Below are positions 24,458 to 34,239 of a stretch of DNA of 64,000 bases, one piece after another. This stretch comes from ZC4RG30 sp963726085. Lineage in GTDB: Bacteria; Pseudomonadota; Gammaproteobacteria; Steroidobacterales; Steroidobacteraceae. A model generated the notes under the pieces. The model saw only the letters and a program-made list of their open reading frames with translations. It was not told the DNA's origin and did no database searches. The stretch covers positions 1 through 64,000 of the forward strand of contig CAVSAR010000005.1 of NCBI GenBank assembly GCA_963726085.1. The letters run 5' to 3'. The stretch's first letter is position 1, and each line of letters starts with the position of its first letter. A program made the position numbers and the translations under genes.

Positions 24458-27400
24458 TCACGCCGAGTGCAACCTGTCCAGGGTGGTTTGCTTGTACGCA
24501 TGACGCAGAAGGGCGTTGCGCAGCTGCCATTCCTCGCCGGCAGCTACCGCCTCGAGGTACTGAGTCTGGCCGGCGACATGGACCGCGATCGGCACGCCGT
24601 CGCGCAGCAGGAAGCGGTTGCCGGCCAGTGCCGCCAGCCGCGCCCCCGGGGTCACGATGCCCAGCAGGTTCAGGGGATCCGCGGCACTCAATGACACCAG
24701 CACCCCTTCGCCGGCCCGCCGCCGCACCGAGCGCAGCGCCGTGACCGCATCCGGCAACGCATACTGCTCGCCACTGCTGGCGGCAACGAAGCGGCCGCCG
24801 CGGATCTGACCCTGCGCCTCCAGGCGCCGATACACCCGCAGCAGCAAGTGCCAAGGCGGCAGCCACTGCGGCTCGCGCAGCAGCAGCTTGCGAAACACAA
24901 CGCCATAGCGGCGCAGCAGCAGCCAGGCAATGGACTCCAGGTGTTCCGTTTGCGGCGACTGCGTGTCAGTGGGCGAGGGCGATGGTTGCAGCGAACGGAT
25001 CAGGCTCCAGCGGCCAGCCTCCTCAAGCCCGTGTATCGCCAGGCGGCGACCGCGCGCGGCAAGCTTGCGGCGGCGTTCCAGTGGCAGCAGCAGCGCGCGC
25101 AGTCCTCCATAGCTGTCGGCACTGGCCAGGCCTGCGGCCACCAGTTCCCCCAGCCCGCTCTCGGCCTGCGCGTGCAGCAATTGCGTGCCGGATAGCATCT
25201 CGTTGAAGAACGACGCGCCGTGCGACTGCAGGTAGTCGGCCAGCGCCTGGGCGCTGGAGGACAGCTTTGCGACTTCGCCCTGTGGCGATAGTGCGCGCCA
25301 CATCATGGAGTGCTGGCGCCGCAACAGCGCAATGGGCGTCGCACGTACCGGACCGGCGGTGACATTGCGCGGTGCGTCCAGGCGCGCCCAAAGCGTGCGC
25401 CCCGACAGGCACAGGCTGTCCAGCCACGCCGGATCGTAGGCCCCCATGCGCGCGGTCAGTACGTCGGACTCCCACGCCACCGCCGGGACTTCAAAGCCCT
25501 CGAGCTGCTCAATAATCGCCGCCAGGCTTGCGACCCCTTCCGGGCGCGGCTGGGTCGTGATGCCCTGCCAGTCGAGCAGGAACCGCATGAAGTCCGCGGA
25601 GGCTACCGGTTCGATCTCCGCGCGCAGCGTCTTGATGGTGTAGCGATTGATGCGTGCCAGCAGGCGACGCTCACACCACTCAGTCACATCGATATCTTGC
25701 TGGCTGAACTGGCCGCGCAAGACAAAGCCTTCGCTTTCCAGTTGCAGCAATGCAGCGTCGATGCTTGCCTCGGATAGCGACAGCGCAGTTGCAAGCCCTG
25801 CCGCCGTCACCGGACCGGTGGCCTGCAGGCGCCCGCGTACCAGTTCGGTACACGCCTCGTCCGGGGACCATTGCCGCGCGGTGTACTGGGCAGGCGCCTG
25901 GGAGGGCGGCACTACCGTGGCCTGCGGGTACAGCGGGCCCAGCATGGGCAGCTGCTCCACCGCAACCCAGAAGGTGGACGTTGCCGTGACCAGCCGGGCC
26001 GCGCGCCGGTCCTGCACCAGCGCGTCGAACCAGGGCTGCCAGTCGGGCACTTCTGGCAGAACGCCCAGCAGCATCAGTGCGTCGTGCAGCTCATCGGCGT
26101 TCTCGACGTTGGGCCAGGCCTCGGCACGCACTTGTGCGATGGCCTCCGGGTCGAGGCGCCCAAACTGCGCGGCCGTCTGTGGATCCAGCCAGCGGCGCGA
26201 GGCCACCGCCTGCGTGCGGCGTTCTTCCAGTGGCGCGTCGTCCAGGTAGGCATACGGGCGAGCCCCCAGGATTTCCATGGCCAGGGGTGACGGGTGCGGC
26301 AGGTCGCGCGTCAGCACACGGCGCTGTCCCGACTCGATGGATTGCAGCAGCGCGATCAGTCCCTCGACGTCCATGGCCTCGTGCAGGCAGTCGTGCAGGG
26401 TCTGCCGTACCAGCGGGATGGTCCGGCACTTCGCGCTCGCCGCGCAGGTTCTCCGCGCAGGCCAGCTGGTCCGGGAATACCACCGACAGCAGGTCCTCGG
26501 CGGCCATGCGTTGCAGCGGCGGGGGCACCTTCTTGCCGGCGCGCGAGGTCTTGACTGCCAATGACACGGTGGCATTCCAGCGCCAGCGCGTTGCGAACAG
26601 GGGTGCATCGAGCACGGCCTGCGTCAGCACGTGCTCCACGGTACGGCTGTTGAGGTACCGCGGGACGTCCTCCAGCGCGAAGCTGTGGGTCTCGCCCAGC
26701 GACAGCACGATCGCATCCTCGGTGGCGGCCGCCTGCAGCTCGAAGTTAAACGTCTGGCAAAAGCGCTTGCGCAGTGCCAGCCCCAAAGCGCGGTTGATGC
26801 GGGCCCCGAAAGGAGCGTGTACGACCAGCTGCATGCCGCCGGCCTCGTCGAAGAAGCGCTCGATCACCAGCTGCTGCTGCGTCGGCAGACTGCCGAGCGC
26901 CGCCTTGGCGGCGGCAAGGTAGTCGACGATCTGCCGGGCGGCGAGCTCGGCAAGATGGTGCCGCTGCATGGTCAGGCCAACGGCGGTCTCCACGGTGGCC
27001 GGGTCCACCGCCGGCAGCGCCGCGTCGATGTCAGCCCGCAGATCCGATACCGCCAGTGACAACTCGGTGCTGCGGGCCGGTGCCTCGCCCAGCCAGAACG
27101 GAATCGTCGGGGGCTGTCCTGCCGCGTCCTCGACGCGCACTCTGCCGGCCTCGACGCGCAGGATCCGGTAGGAGGTGTTGCCCAGCTGGAAGATGTCGCC
27201 GGCCAGGCTCTCGACTGCGAAGTCCTCGTTGAGCGTGCCCACGAAAATCCCCGTCGGCTCGAGCACGACCTGGTAATCGGCGTTGGATGGAATGGCGCCG
27301 CCGCAGGTAATGGCCGTCAGCCGGGCCCCGCGCCGGGCGCGCAGCCGGTGGTTGACCGTATCGCGATGCAGGTAGGCGCTCTGCTGGCCGCGACGCGAGG

Positions 27401-28775
27401 CATAGCCTTCGGCCAGCATGCGCAGCACCTGTTCGTACTCTTGCTGCTGAAGCTCTCGGTACGGCCAGGCGCGGCGCAGCAGCGCCAGCAGTTCGTCTTC
27501 GGCGTATTCGCGCGCGCTGACTTCGGCGACGATCTGCTGGGCCAGCACGTCCAGCGGCTGGCTGGGGATGTGCAGCCGATCCAGGTCACCGGCGCGCACG
27601 GCGTCCAGCAGGGCAGTGCACTCAATCAGCTCGTCGCGGCTCAACGGGAACAGGCGGCCCTTGGGCACGCCGCCCACCGCGTGGTTGGCGCGACCGACGC
27701 GCTGCAGGAAGGTGGAGATGGCACGCGGGGTTGCCAGCTGGCACACCAGCTCCACGTCGCCGATGTCGATGCCCAGTTCCAGCGATGCGGTGGCCACCAG
27801 CGCGCGCAGCGAGCCGGCCTTGAGGCGCTGTTCCGCGTCCAGGCGCTGCTCGCGCGAAAGGCTGCCATGGTGTGCGGCCACATTGGCTGCCCCCAGGCGC
27901 TCACTTAAGTTGCGCGTCACGCGCTCGACCATGCGGCGGGTGTTGGCAAAGATCAGCGTGGTGTGGTGCTGGCTGATCAGCGTCGCAATCTTGTCGTAGA
28001 GGGTCTGCCAGACCTCGTTCGACATCACCGCCTCAAGCGGGGAGTCAGGCAGGACCAGCGCCAGATCACGCACGCGCGTGTGGCCGCTGTCGACGATCAC
28101 GCAGGCGTCGGCCGGATCGGTGACGCCGGTTAGAAAGTGAGCGACTTCCTCGATGGGCTTCTGGGTGGCCGACAGGCCAATGCGCTGCAGCCGGCGGCCG
28201 GTCAGCGCGGACAGGCGTTCCAGGGACAGGGCCAGGTGCGACCCGCGCTTGGTGCCCGCCACGGCGTGGATCTCATCGACGATGACGCTGCGCGTGCTGG
28301 CCAGCATCGCGCGACCGGAGTCGCTGGTCAGCAGCAGGTAGAGGGACTCCGGGGTGGTCACCAGGATATGCGGCGGGGACTTGCGCATGGCCACGCGCTG
28401 GTTCTGCGGCGTATCGCCGGTGCGTACCAGCGCCCGGATGGGTGCTATCTGTATGCCCAGTGCTTGCAACTGCTGGGTGATGCCACGCAGCGGCGCCTCG
28501 AGATTGCGCTGGATGTCGTTGGACAGCGCCTTGAGGGGAGAGACGTACACAACCTGTACGGCATCGACCAGCGAGCCGGCCACAGCCTCGCGCACCAGCC
28601 CATCAATGGCCGCGAGAAAAGCCGCCAGGGTCTTGCCCGATCCGGTGGGCGCGGCAATCAGTGTATGGCTGCCCGCATGGATTGCGGGCCACGCAGCGCG
28701 TTGCGGCGGCGTGGGCCCGTCGAAACTGTTGCTGAACCAGGCCGCGACGGCCGGGTGAAAAGTGTCCAGTGGCAT
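24458..28775 (-). CDS. lhr: Lhr-type large ATP-dependent helicase (one-base frameshift)
   Basis: A DEAD/DEAH-box superfamily 2 helicase of about 1,430 residues. The N-terminal part carries Walker A APTGSGKT, the DEIH box (VIVDEIHAVAGTKRGSHL), and helicase motif VI (QRVGRANH in the LVCQLATPRAISTFLQRVGR stretch). The middle and C-terminal parts form the Lhr core and Lhr-type winged-helix and extension regions. Two frames meet near 26413-26419: EREVPDHP continues as LVRQTLHDCLHEAMD if one C is removed from a CCC run. Lhr helicases act in DNA and RNA repair. A single shift in a 4.3-kb gene that is otherwise open suggests a base error. Confidence 0.9.
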
Positions 28776-28987
28776 GGGTACGTAATTTTACGCCTGCTCT
28801 GCGCAACCGAAGGCCTGGGTTTTGGCTCGCGGCACCAGGCAGTACCTGTTGCCCCAAATTGGGGAGCTGCCCGAATCCGGATGGAAGGTCAGCTGGCGGC
28901 TCGAGAAGCGGCAGTGGTCTGCCCCGTCGCAGGTTGCAGACACAGTCCTTCGGGTAATGGATTTACCTGGACTTTAATCGCAGTCGG

Positions 28988-29003
28988 GTAAGAACAGGCC
29001 TAC
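28988..29003 (+). promoter_or_regulatory. GTAAG-N6-CCTAC element upstream of the AI-2E unit
   Basis: GTAAGAACAGGCCTAC matches the elements at 30603 and 33190 at 13 of 16 positions, with one mismatch between the arms. A GGTAA-N5-TTACC palindrome lies just before it (28953-28967). It is 91 bases upstream of the first gene of the unit. Confidence 0.35.
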
Positions 29004-29094
29004 TGCAACCTCGGCAATCATCTTCTTTCTGCGGTCCGGGCGCGCCTTTAAGGTTGATCCGTGGTTTGGCAACACAGGCGGCGAGGAGTTCAAC

Positions 29095-29259
29095 ATGCCG
29101 GTTCTTGGCTTTTTCGGAGTAGCCCTTGCCGCTGTGCTACTGATTTTGGCGTTGCTGACTGCCAGCGTGCTGATTGCTTACACGGCGCTGGCCGGCATTG
29201 TCTTTATCGCCATAGACGCCTACCGCGCGCTGCGTCACCCGCACGATTTCCACGAGTAG
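29095..29259 (+). CDS. Small membrane protein before the AI-2E transporter
   Basis: A 54-residue protein starting MPVLGFFGVALAAVLLILAL, almost entirely one long hydrophobic stretch, then the polar end DAYRALRHPHDFHE. A GGCGAGGAG ribosome-binding site lies about 7 bases before the ATG. It ends 7 bases before the transporter start, so both genes are probably one operon. The function is unknown. Confidence 0.7.
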   Translation: MPVLGFFGVALAAVLLILALLTASVLIAYTALAGIVFIAIDAYRALRHPHDFHE

Positions 29260-29266
29260 GGCGCTC

Positions 29267-30382
29267 ATGTCAGTCGAAAGACCCCTGTCCTTTGCGCGCG
29301 TCGAGCCGCGCAGTCCCAAGGCCGTGCGCATCCTGGTGGCGTTGGCCTTTGGCTTGGTTCTTTACTTTGCCCGCGAAGCCCTTATCCCGATAGCGCTCTC
29401 CCTGTTGGTGTCCCTGGTGCTGTCCAGTCCGGTGGAGGCGTTGCATCGAAAGGGCGTGCCTCGCAGTGCCAGTGCGTTGTTGATAGTGGTGTCGTTCCTG
29501 ATCCTGGCCGGGGTATCAATTACTTCGTTGCTGGAGCCGGCGCAGCGGTGGCTGGCGCAGGCCCCACATACCGTGCGGCTGATCGAGCAGAAGATCGACC
29601 CGGCAGCCAGTTTTGTGCATCGAATCGAGCTCGTCACACGCAGGGCCGGGCACCTGACCGATGGAGACGCAGCGGCGGCGCCACGGTCCACGACAGAGCC
29701 TGCCAAGGCCACCGGCGTCCTGGTTGCCACCCGAACGGTGATGGTGTCCTTTGTGACGGTGCTGGTCCTGACACTGCTGCTGTTGGCAAGCGGGCCACCA
29801 GTGCTGGCCAGGATGACCGCGGCGCTAGCGCACAACGTCCACGCCACCAATGTCCTGAAGGTAATCGACGCGGTGCGCCGCGAGCTGGGCCGCTACTACG
29901 CCACCGTTGCACTCATCAATCTCGGACTGGGCCTTGCAACGGGCCTGATCATGACTGCACTGGGCATGCCCAATCCGGTGCTGTGGGGAATGCTGGCCGG
30001 CTCGCTAAATTTCATTCCCTATATAGGGTCGGCCATTACCCTGTTCGTGCTGACCGTGGTGGCGTTCCTGTCGTTTGATAGCGTAGGGCAGGTGCTGACG
30101 GTATCGGCGTGTTACCTGGGACTGGCGACCATCGAAGGCCAGGTAGTGCAGCCGCTGTTCGTGGGACAGCGGCTGGAATTGAATCCCATCATCGTATTTC
30201 TGGCGCTGTGGTTTGGCGCCTGGCTGTGGGGGGTGGCCGGCGTCGTGATGGCCGTGCCCACCTTGGTCACGCTCAAGGTCGTGGCCGAGCACAGCCAGCG
30301 CGGCCGGACCCTGACGGAGTTCCTGAGCCCCACCCGCACGCGGCAGTATTCGCGCGCGACCCAACGTCCAGCCAAAGCGTAG
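29267..30382 (+). CDS. AI-2E family transporter (PerM/TqsA-like)
   Basis: A 371-residue polytopic membrane protein with the family layout: two or three N-terminal helices (ALAFGLVLYFAREALIPIAL, then SLLVSLVLSSPVEALHRKG), a soluble loop at about residues 85-160, and the C-terminal block with the signature GSLNFIPYIGSAIT and QPLFVGQRLELNPIIVFLAL. Members export autoinducer-2 or act as sodium-proton antiporters; the substrate cannot be told here. It is the second gene of a unit with the small membrane protein. Confidence 0.9.
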   Translation: MSVERPLSFARVEPRSPKAVRILVALAFGLVLYFAREALIPIALSLLVSLVLSSPVEALHRKGVPRSASALLIVVSFLILAGVSITSLLEPAQRWLAQAPHTVRLIEQKIDPAASFVHRIELVTRRAGHLTDGDAAAAPRSTTEPAKATGVLVATRTVMVSFVTVLVLTLLLLASGPPVLARMTAALAHNVHATNVLKVIDAVRRELGRYYATVALINLGLGLATGLIMTALGMPNPVLWGMLAGSLNFIPYIGSAITLFVLTVVAFLSFDSVGQVLTVSACYLGLATIEGQVVQPLFVGQRLELNPIIVFLALWFGAWLWGVAGVVMAVPTLVTLKVVAEHSQRGRTLTEFLSPTRTRQYSRATQRPAKA

Positions 30383-30602
30383 ATCGGTACGGGGCTGCCG
30401 ATGCAGGCATCGATGACCACAGCGCAGCAACTCCCGACGCTCCCGCGCACGGCGGCAAGCCCCTGGCTCGTGGCCAAGGGGCGTGCACTGGCAAGGGCAG
30501 GGGCAATAGCCGGCTTACTGGATCGGCGTCGCCGTGCCCTGCCGGTCGGCGGCATTGCTGCAGGGCGGTGCAGATCCGCGCATTGAAGCCGTCCTACGCG
30601 CC

Positions 30603-30642
30603 GTAAGAAGGGGCTTACGGTGATATTTGTGGCAGGCCGATA
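30603..30642 (+). promoter_or_regulatory. Shared promoter-like module, copy A
   Basis: CCGTAAG-AAGGGG-CTTACGG (30601-30620, 7-bp arms) is followed 12 bases after the CTTAC by GGCAGGCCGATA (30631-30642). The same two blocks with the same spacing occur at 33190-33229. CTTACG and CCGATA are 17 bases apart, as expected of -35 and -10 boxes. The gene starts 33 bases downstream. Confidence 0.5.
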
Positions 30643-30675
30643 CTCTGGCCTGGCAACCCTGCGCACTATCAATCC

Positions 30676-31080
30676 ATGGACAGAGTAGTTGCCCTGTATC
30701 CCACCCCCGTATTCGCTGAACGTGCACGCGGACAACTGGTCGCGCAAGGCATCGCCACGGATCGGCTTGACGTTGTATCGCGCCTGAACCCAGGGCGGGT
30801 GACGCACTTGCCGAAGCATTCCGAAACGCAGGACTTTGCCGAGTATTTCCACGTCCTGTTGACCGAAGAGAGCGAGTGGCCGCTGGTGCATGAAATCGTT
30901 GGGACCATCCAGAAGGGCAAGGCTGCGCTGGTGGTGCATCCGCGCGGCAAAGAGGAGATCCAGATGGTTCGCTTGATTATCGAGGCCCATGGTCCGGAGA
31001 CAGTGTTCTGGCGCGTGGCACCGAAACAGGCGGAGGACAGCCTGCTGGGCAACGTCACTGGCATCCAATCGCGGGGTTAG
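30676..31080 (+). CDS. Small soluble stress-type protein (GSP17M-like)
   Basis: A 134-residue protein, MDRVVALYPTPVFAERARGQ, with an alternating fold region (ATDRLDVVSRLNP) and a C-terminal half ending LLGNVTGIQSRG. The N-terminal pattern (V-A-L-Y/F, then A-x2-L-x6-D-R-L-D) resembles the general stress protein 17M type of ligand-free regulatory domains. The assignment is loose. It follows the shared promoter module by 33 bases and is itself followed after 6 bases by a small membrane protein gene. Confidence 0.65.
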   Translation: MDRVVALYPTPVFAERARGQLVAQGIATDRLDVVSRLNPGRVTHLPKHSETQDFAEYFHVLLTEESEWPLVHEIVGTIQKGKAALVVHPRGKEEIQMVRLIIEAHGPETVFWRVAPKQAEDSLLGNVTGIQSRG

Positions 31081-31086
31081 CAGCCC

Positions 31087-31260
31087 ATGAGGAGCTCAGT
31101 GTCCATTCCAGCCATCTGCCTGACGATGATCATCGCGGCGTTTGTATGGGCGCTGCTGTCCAGCAGCCTGGCGGTGGTGTACGCGGCGGTGGGTTGCATG
31201 ACCGGAGCATGCATCGGCCTTTGCATCGTGTTGTCGCATCGTGGAAATCCGCCCCGCTGA
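31087..31260 (+). CDS. Small two-helix membrane protein
   Basis: A 57-residue protein (MRSSVSIPAICLTMIIAAFV, then WALLSSSLAVVYAAVGCMTG) with two close membrane helices and a short basic end (SHRGNPPR). It begins 6 bases after the previous stop and its end overlaps the next start by 20 bases, so the three genes probably form one operon. The family is unknown. Confidence 0.6.
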   Translation: MRSSVSIPAICLTMIIAAFVWALLSSSLAVVYAAVGCMTGACIGLCIVLSHRGNPPR

Positions 31261-31762
31261 AGGCGGGTTGCAGGACAAACAGGGGAAATACAAGAAGTTG
31301 AATGACACCAGCCCCCAGGCCGGTCGCGAGGGCGCGGGCCGCCACTGGTTCAAGGTCGTCTCCGGCCAGGCCTCGGTGCTGCTGGGCAGTCCGCAGATGT
31401 TCGTAGCTGCGGTGCTGGTAGTGGTGGCCTGGGCTATCGCCGGGCCATTCGTGCACTACTCGGCCGGATGGCAGCTGCTGATCAATACCGGCACCACGAT
31501 CATTACGTTCCTCATGGTGTTCCTCATCCAGGCCACCCAAAACCGCGACTCGCGCGCCCTGCACCTGAAAATGGATGAGCTGCTGCGCGCGACCGAAGGG
31601 GCGCGTACGCACATGGCGGACTTGAGCGAGATGTCCGACGAGGAACTGGAGAAACTGGAAAAGGCCTTCAGCCGCCTGGCGCGCTTTTCGGCCCGCAGCA
31701 CTGCGACCACCGCGGTTGACGATGCAGCGCAAGTAAATGGCAACGCACCCAAGCCCGCCTGA
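31241..31762 (+). CDS. Low-affinity iron permease family protein
   Basis: A 173-residue protein with two membrane helices in the centre (FVAAVLVVVAWAIAGPFVHY and LLINTGTTIITFLMVFLIQA), directly followed by TQNRDSRALHLKMDELLRAT. This is the signature of the bacterial low-affinity iron permease family (similar to fungal Fet4 segments). The N-terminal 40 residues are polar. The assigned start is a GTG at 31241; a TTG near 31297 with a purine-rich leader is an alternative. It is likely in one operon with the two genes before it. Confidence 0.85.
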   Translation: MEIRPAEGGLQDKQGKYKKLNDTSPQAGREGAGRHWFKVVSGQASVLLGSPQMFVAAVLVVVAWAIAGPFVHYSAGWQLLINTGTTIITFLMVFLIQATQNRDSRALHLKMDELLRATEGARTHMADLSEMSDEELEKLEKAFSRLARFSARSTATTAVDDAAQVNGNAPKPA

Positions 31763-31786
31763 AGCATCGCCAGGCCGGGCTGGCGT

Positions 31787-33016
31787 TCAGAACCGCCGGG
31801 AAAAAGCGAACAGGTGCGCATCCGCATCGCCCGTGCCCGTGATCAGGCCGCGCAGTAGCTGCGCCGCCAGCATGGAGAACGTGATGCCATTGCCGCCGTA
31901 GCCCAGCGCCGCAAAACAGCCCGGCATGCGTGGTACAGGGCCAATAGTTGGTGCGCCGGTGGGACTTGAGCCAAAGCTGCCGCTCCAGGTGAACTGCGGC
32001 CGCGTGTCGATGGTCGGGAACAGAGTTGCCAGTTTTCGTCTCAGCGCGGCGATCTTTGCCGGCAGCAACGCATCGCGATGGGTGGCATCCCGGAACGGTT
32101 CATCCTCGCCGCCGCAGATCACGCGACCCTCCTCGGTCATCCGCAGGTACAAGTAGGGACTGGATGCCTCCCAGATAAGGCAGCTGGTGGGCCACCCTTG
32201 CTGCGGATGCGTGGCCATTGCCCAGGTAGAAGCGATGCGATGGCCATTGGATGGGACGTGCCTGGGGATCTCATAGCCGGTGGCAAATACCAAGTTCCGG
32301 GCAGTGACTACCGGTCCGTGGGCCAATTGCGCCAGGACACGCCGTTGGCCCGGCTCGACGCCGATGACCTGGGCGGGGGAGTGCAGCGTGGCACCCTGAT
32401 CCATTGCGCGACGCAGGTAGCCCGCAGCCAGTCGCCGCGGATCCACGGCAAAGCAGTCGAAACTCAGCAGGCCCGCGCGCCGAGCAATACCGTAGCGCTT
32501 GCGGATCTGTGCCGTGCTCAACAGCGATACTTCAAAGCCGGCGCTGCGACGGGCCGCGGCTTCTGCCTCGAGGCCCGCGACATCCAGCAGATCCCCTTGC
32601 AGGTACAGGGAATCACGGCGCTGCAGTTGCGCCTTGATGTCCAGCCGCTGCGAGCGCTGGCGCAAGGCGTCGAGGGCCATTCGCGAGCGATGCCATATTT
32701 GCGTGGCCCGTGCCCGGCCAATGCGCGCTACCAGCTTGCTCAGTGGTACGTCCAGGTCGTACTGCAACAATGCCGTGGACGCAGTGGTCGCACCGGCCAG
32801 CGGCCTGGCCTTGTCCACGACCATGACCTTGAGCCCTGCATCGGCCAGGGACTCGGCAATCAACGCCCCTGATATGCCCGCACCCACTACCAGTACGTCC
32901 GTGGTGCGGTCGCGGCGAATGGGTGAAATCGCCAGCGCGGGCCGGCGGGTGCGCTGCCAGACGGTGGTCCCTGTGCGCACCCGGCGATCAGCGCGTGCGA
33001 CAAGTACGCGAGGCAT
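31787..33016 (-). CDS. FAD-dependent oxidoreductase (DAO family)
   Basis: A 409-residue flavoenzyme of the D-amino-acid-oxidase/glycine-oxidase fold. The FAD motif is near residues 40-60 (DVLVVGAGISGALIAESLAD), followed by GATTASTALLQYDLDVPLSK and the C-terminal FAD contact region GCFAALGYGGNGITFSMLAA. A basic N-terminal extension of about 35 residues precedes the motif, and a later start is possible. Such proteins oxidise amines or amino acids. No operon partner points to a substrate. The gene is divergent from the SnoaL-like gene across a region holding promoter module B. Confidence 0.85.
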   Translation of the reverse strand: MPRVLVARADRRVRTGTTVWQRTRRPALAISPIRRDRTTDVLVVGAGISGALIAESLADAGLKVMVVDKARPLAGATTASTALLQYDLDVPLSKLVARIGRARATQIWHRSRMALDALRQRSQRLDIKAQLQRRDSLYLQGDLLDVAGLEAEAAARRSAGFEVSLLSTAQIRKRYGIARRAGLLSFDCFAVDPRRLAAGYLRRAMDQGATLHSPAQVIGVEPGQRRVLAQLAHGPVVTARNLVFATGYEIPRHVPSNGHRIASTWAMATHPQQGWPTSCLIWEASSPYLYLRMTEEGRVICGGEDEPFRDATHRDALLPAKIAALRRKLATLFPTIDTRPQFTWSGSFGSSPTGAPTIGPVPRMPGCFAALGYGGNGITFSMLAAQLLRGLITGTGDADAHLFAFSRRF

Positions 33017-33189
33017 TGCGCATGTTCGAGCCCGACTTCCACCCGCGCAACCTTCAACCTGTGCCGGCTGCGTCCTACAGGAATGACAGACACTGGCGGT
33101 GCAACAATTCTGGTTGCACTCAATATGCTGCGGCGCGCCTACGAACAGACTCCCCTTGGGGGCCGCGGCTCAGTCAGTGCGAAGGAAAG

Positions 33190-33229
33190 GTAAGAACACG
33201 CTTACGGGTATAGGTCAGGCAGGCCGATA
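33190..33229 (+). promoter_or_regulatory. Shared promoter-like module, copy B
   Basis: GTAAGAACACGCTTAC (33190-33205) followed after 12 bases by GGCAGGCCGATA (33218-33229), the same blocks and spacing as copy A at 30603-30642. The SnoaL-like gene starts 53 bases downstream. Confidence 0.5.
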
Positions 33230-33282
33230 GGCCGACCCCGACCCAGCGGTAGCATCAGCGTTCGTCGCGCAAGGAGGACCGA

Positions 33283-33690
33283 ATGGCAACCCAACCAATG
33301 GCCGAAACACTTAGGAAACTGGAGCACAAGTTCTGGGACTCCATCAAGAACCAGGATACGGACACGGCGCTGGACCTGCTGAGCGAGCCGGCGCTGATGG
33401 TCAGCCCGCACGGGTCGATGAAGTTCGATCACGCCGGTTTTCGCAAGATGTCAGAGCAGGGGTCGATGGTGCTGACCGCGTTCGAGTTCAGCGGCATGGA
33501 AGTGGTGTTCCCCAACGACAAGACCGCCATCCTGACCTATCACGTAAGGCAAACCATGGCCCCGCGCGACAAGACGCAAAGCATTGACCAGGAGATGAAT
33601 GACACCTCGACCTGGGTAAAGGTGGGCAGGCAGTGGCGCTGCGTGATGCATACAGAGACTCCGGCCGAGTCCAAGGGCGCCACGCACTAA
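33283..33690 (+). CDS. SnoaL/NTF2-like small protein
   Basis: A 135-residue single-domain protein: LEHKFWDSIKNQDTDTALDL, MVSPHGSMKFDHAGFRKMSE, and DTSTWVKVGRQWRCVMHTET at the end, the typical DUF4440/SnoaL-like alpha+beta barrel pattern. Such proteins may bind or convert small hydrophobic molecules, but no catalytic residues can be named. It has a strong AAGGAGG ribosome-binding site. It sits beside the type III polyketide operon and has promoter module B, so a stress link is possible. Confidence 0.85.
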   Translation: MATQPMAETLRKLEHKFWDSIKNQDTDTALDLLSEPALMVSPHGSMKFDHAGFRKMSEQGSMVLTAFEFSGMEVVFPNDKTAILTYHVRQTMAPRDKTQSIDQEMNDTSTWVKVGRQWRCVMHTETPAESKGATH

Positions 33691-33719
33691 CGATCAAATC
33701 GGGCGCGCACGTGCCAGGG

Positions 33720-34236
33720 CTACTCGCGCGGATAGACCTGCTCTTCGGACACAACAGGCGCCGTGGCCGAGTCGCCCGCGGCTCCAATCCGCCCGCGCGC
33801 CGAGAACATGGCGCCGCGCGCCACCACATGGGGTGCGAACTTCAGGAATCCCGTGTCGCGCGCCATGTCGTCATAGATGGCCTCCATGCCGCCGCGCATA
33901 AAGTAGGCCTCGTGCCAGAAACCCGTCCCGGCGGAGTCACGGATGTACTGTTGCCACCACTGGCGATGCGGATCCGAGCGCGCCCAGCGCTCCAGGGACT
34001 CAAAGTCGCGCCAGTACTGGCGCATCCCGACGTGCGGCGGAAACAGCGAATACGTCAGGTCTTCATGCAGCAGCAGGCCCTCCGGCTGTGCCTGTGACGG
34101 ACTTGGCGATCTTCGGTCCGAAGCCCACCACGGTCTTGATGCCCGCCAGCACATTGACGCGCATGCCCAGGTAAATCACCACCAGGTCCGGATACGCCGA
34201 CAGGTCCACCGTGCGGCGCTGCAATTTCCTGGTCAT
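33720..34236 (-). CDS. DUF4188 (monooxygenase-like) protein, frameshifted
   Basis: The start at 34236 reads MTRKLQRRTVDLSAYPDLVV, then IYLGMRVNVLAGIKTVVGFG, and then shifts near 34090-34105 to a second frame with QAQPEGLLLHEDLTYSLFPP, YWRDFESLERWARSDPHRQW and FMRGGMEAIYDD. Together they form a complete DUF4188 protein of about 170 residues, a family with a dimeric ferredoxin-like fold seen next to oxidative tailoring enzymes. It starts 3 bases after the stop of the FAD oxidoreductase, as the fourth gene of the polyketide operon. One base would restore the frame. Confidence 0.75.
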
Positions 34237-34239
34237 GGT

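Noticed and set aside
26091..28775. Programmed frameshifting in lhr, virB4 or parB
   Set aside because: There are no slippery heptamers or conserved downstream structures, and each shift is solved by removing one base. Sequence error is simpler.
30401..30586. Possible 61-residue gene after the AI-2E transporter
   Set aside because: There is no clear ribosome-binding site and no recognisable pattern. It could be real, but I cannot support it.
30631..30642. FliA (sigma-28) type -10 box GCCGATA
   Set aside because: The matching TAAA -35 box is missing at the required distance, so a flagellar promoter is unlikely.
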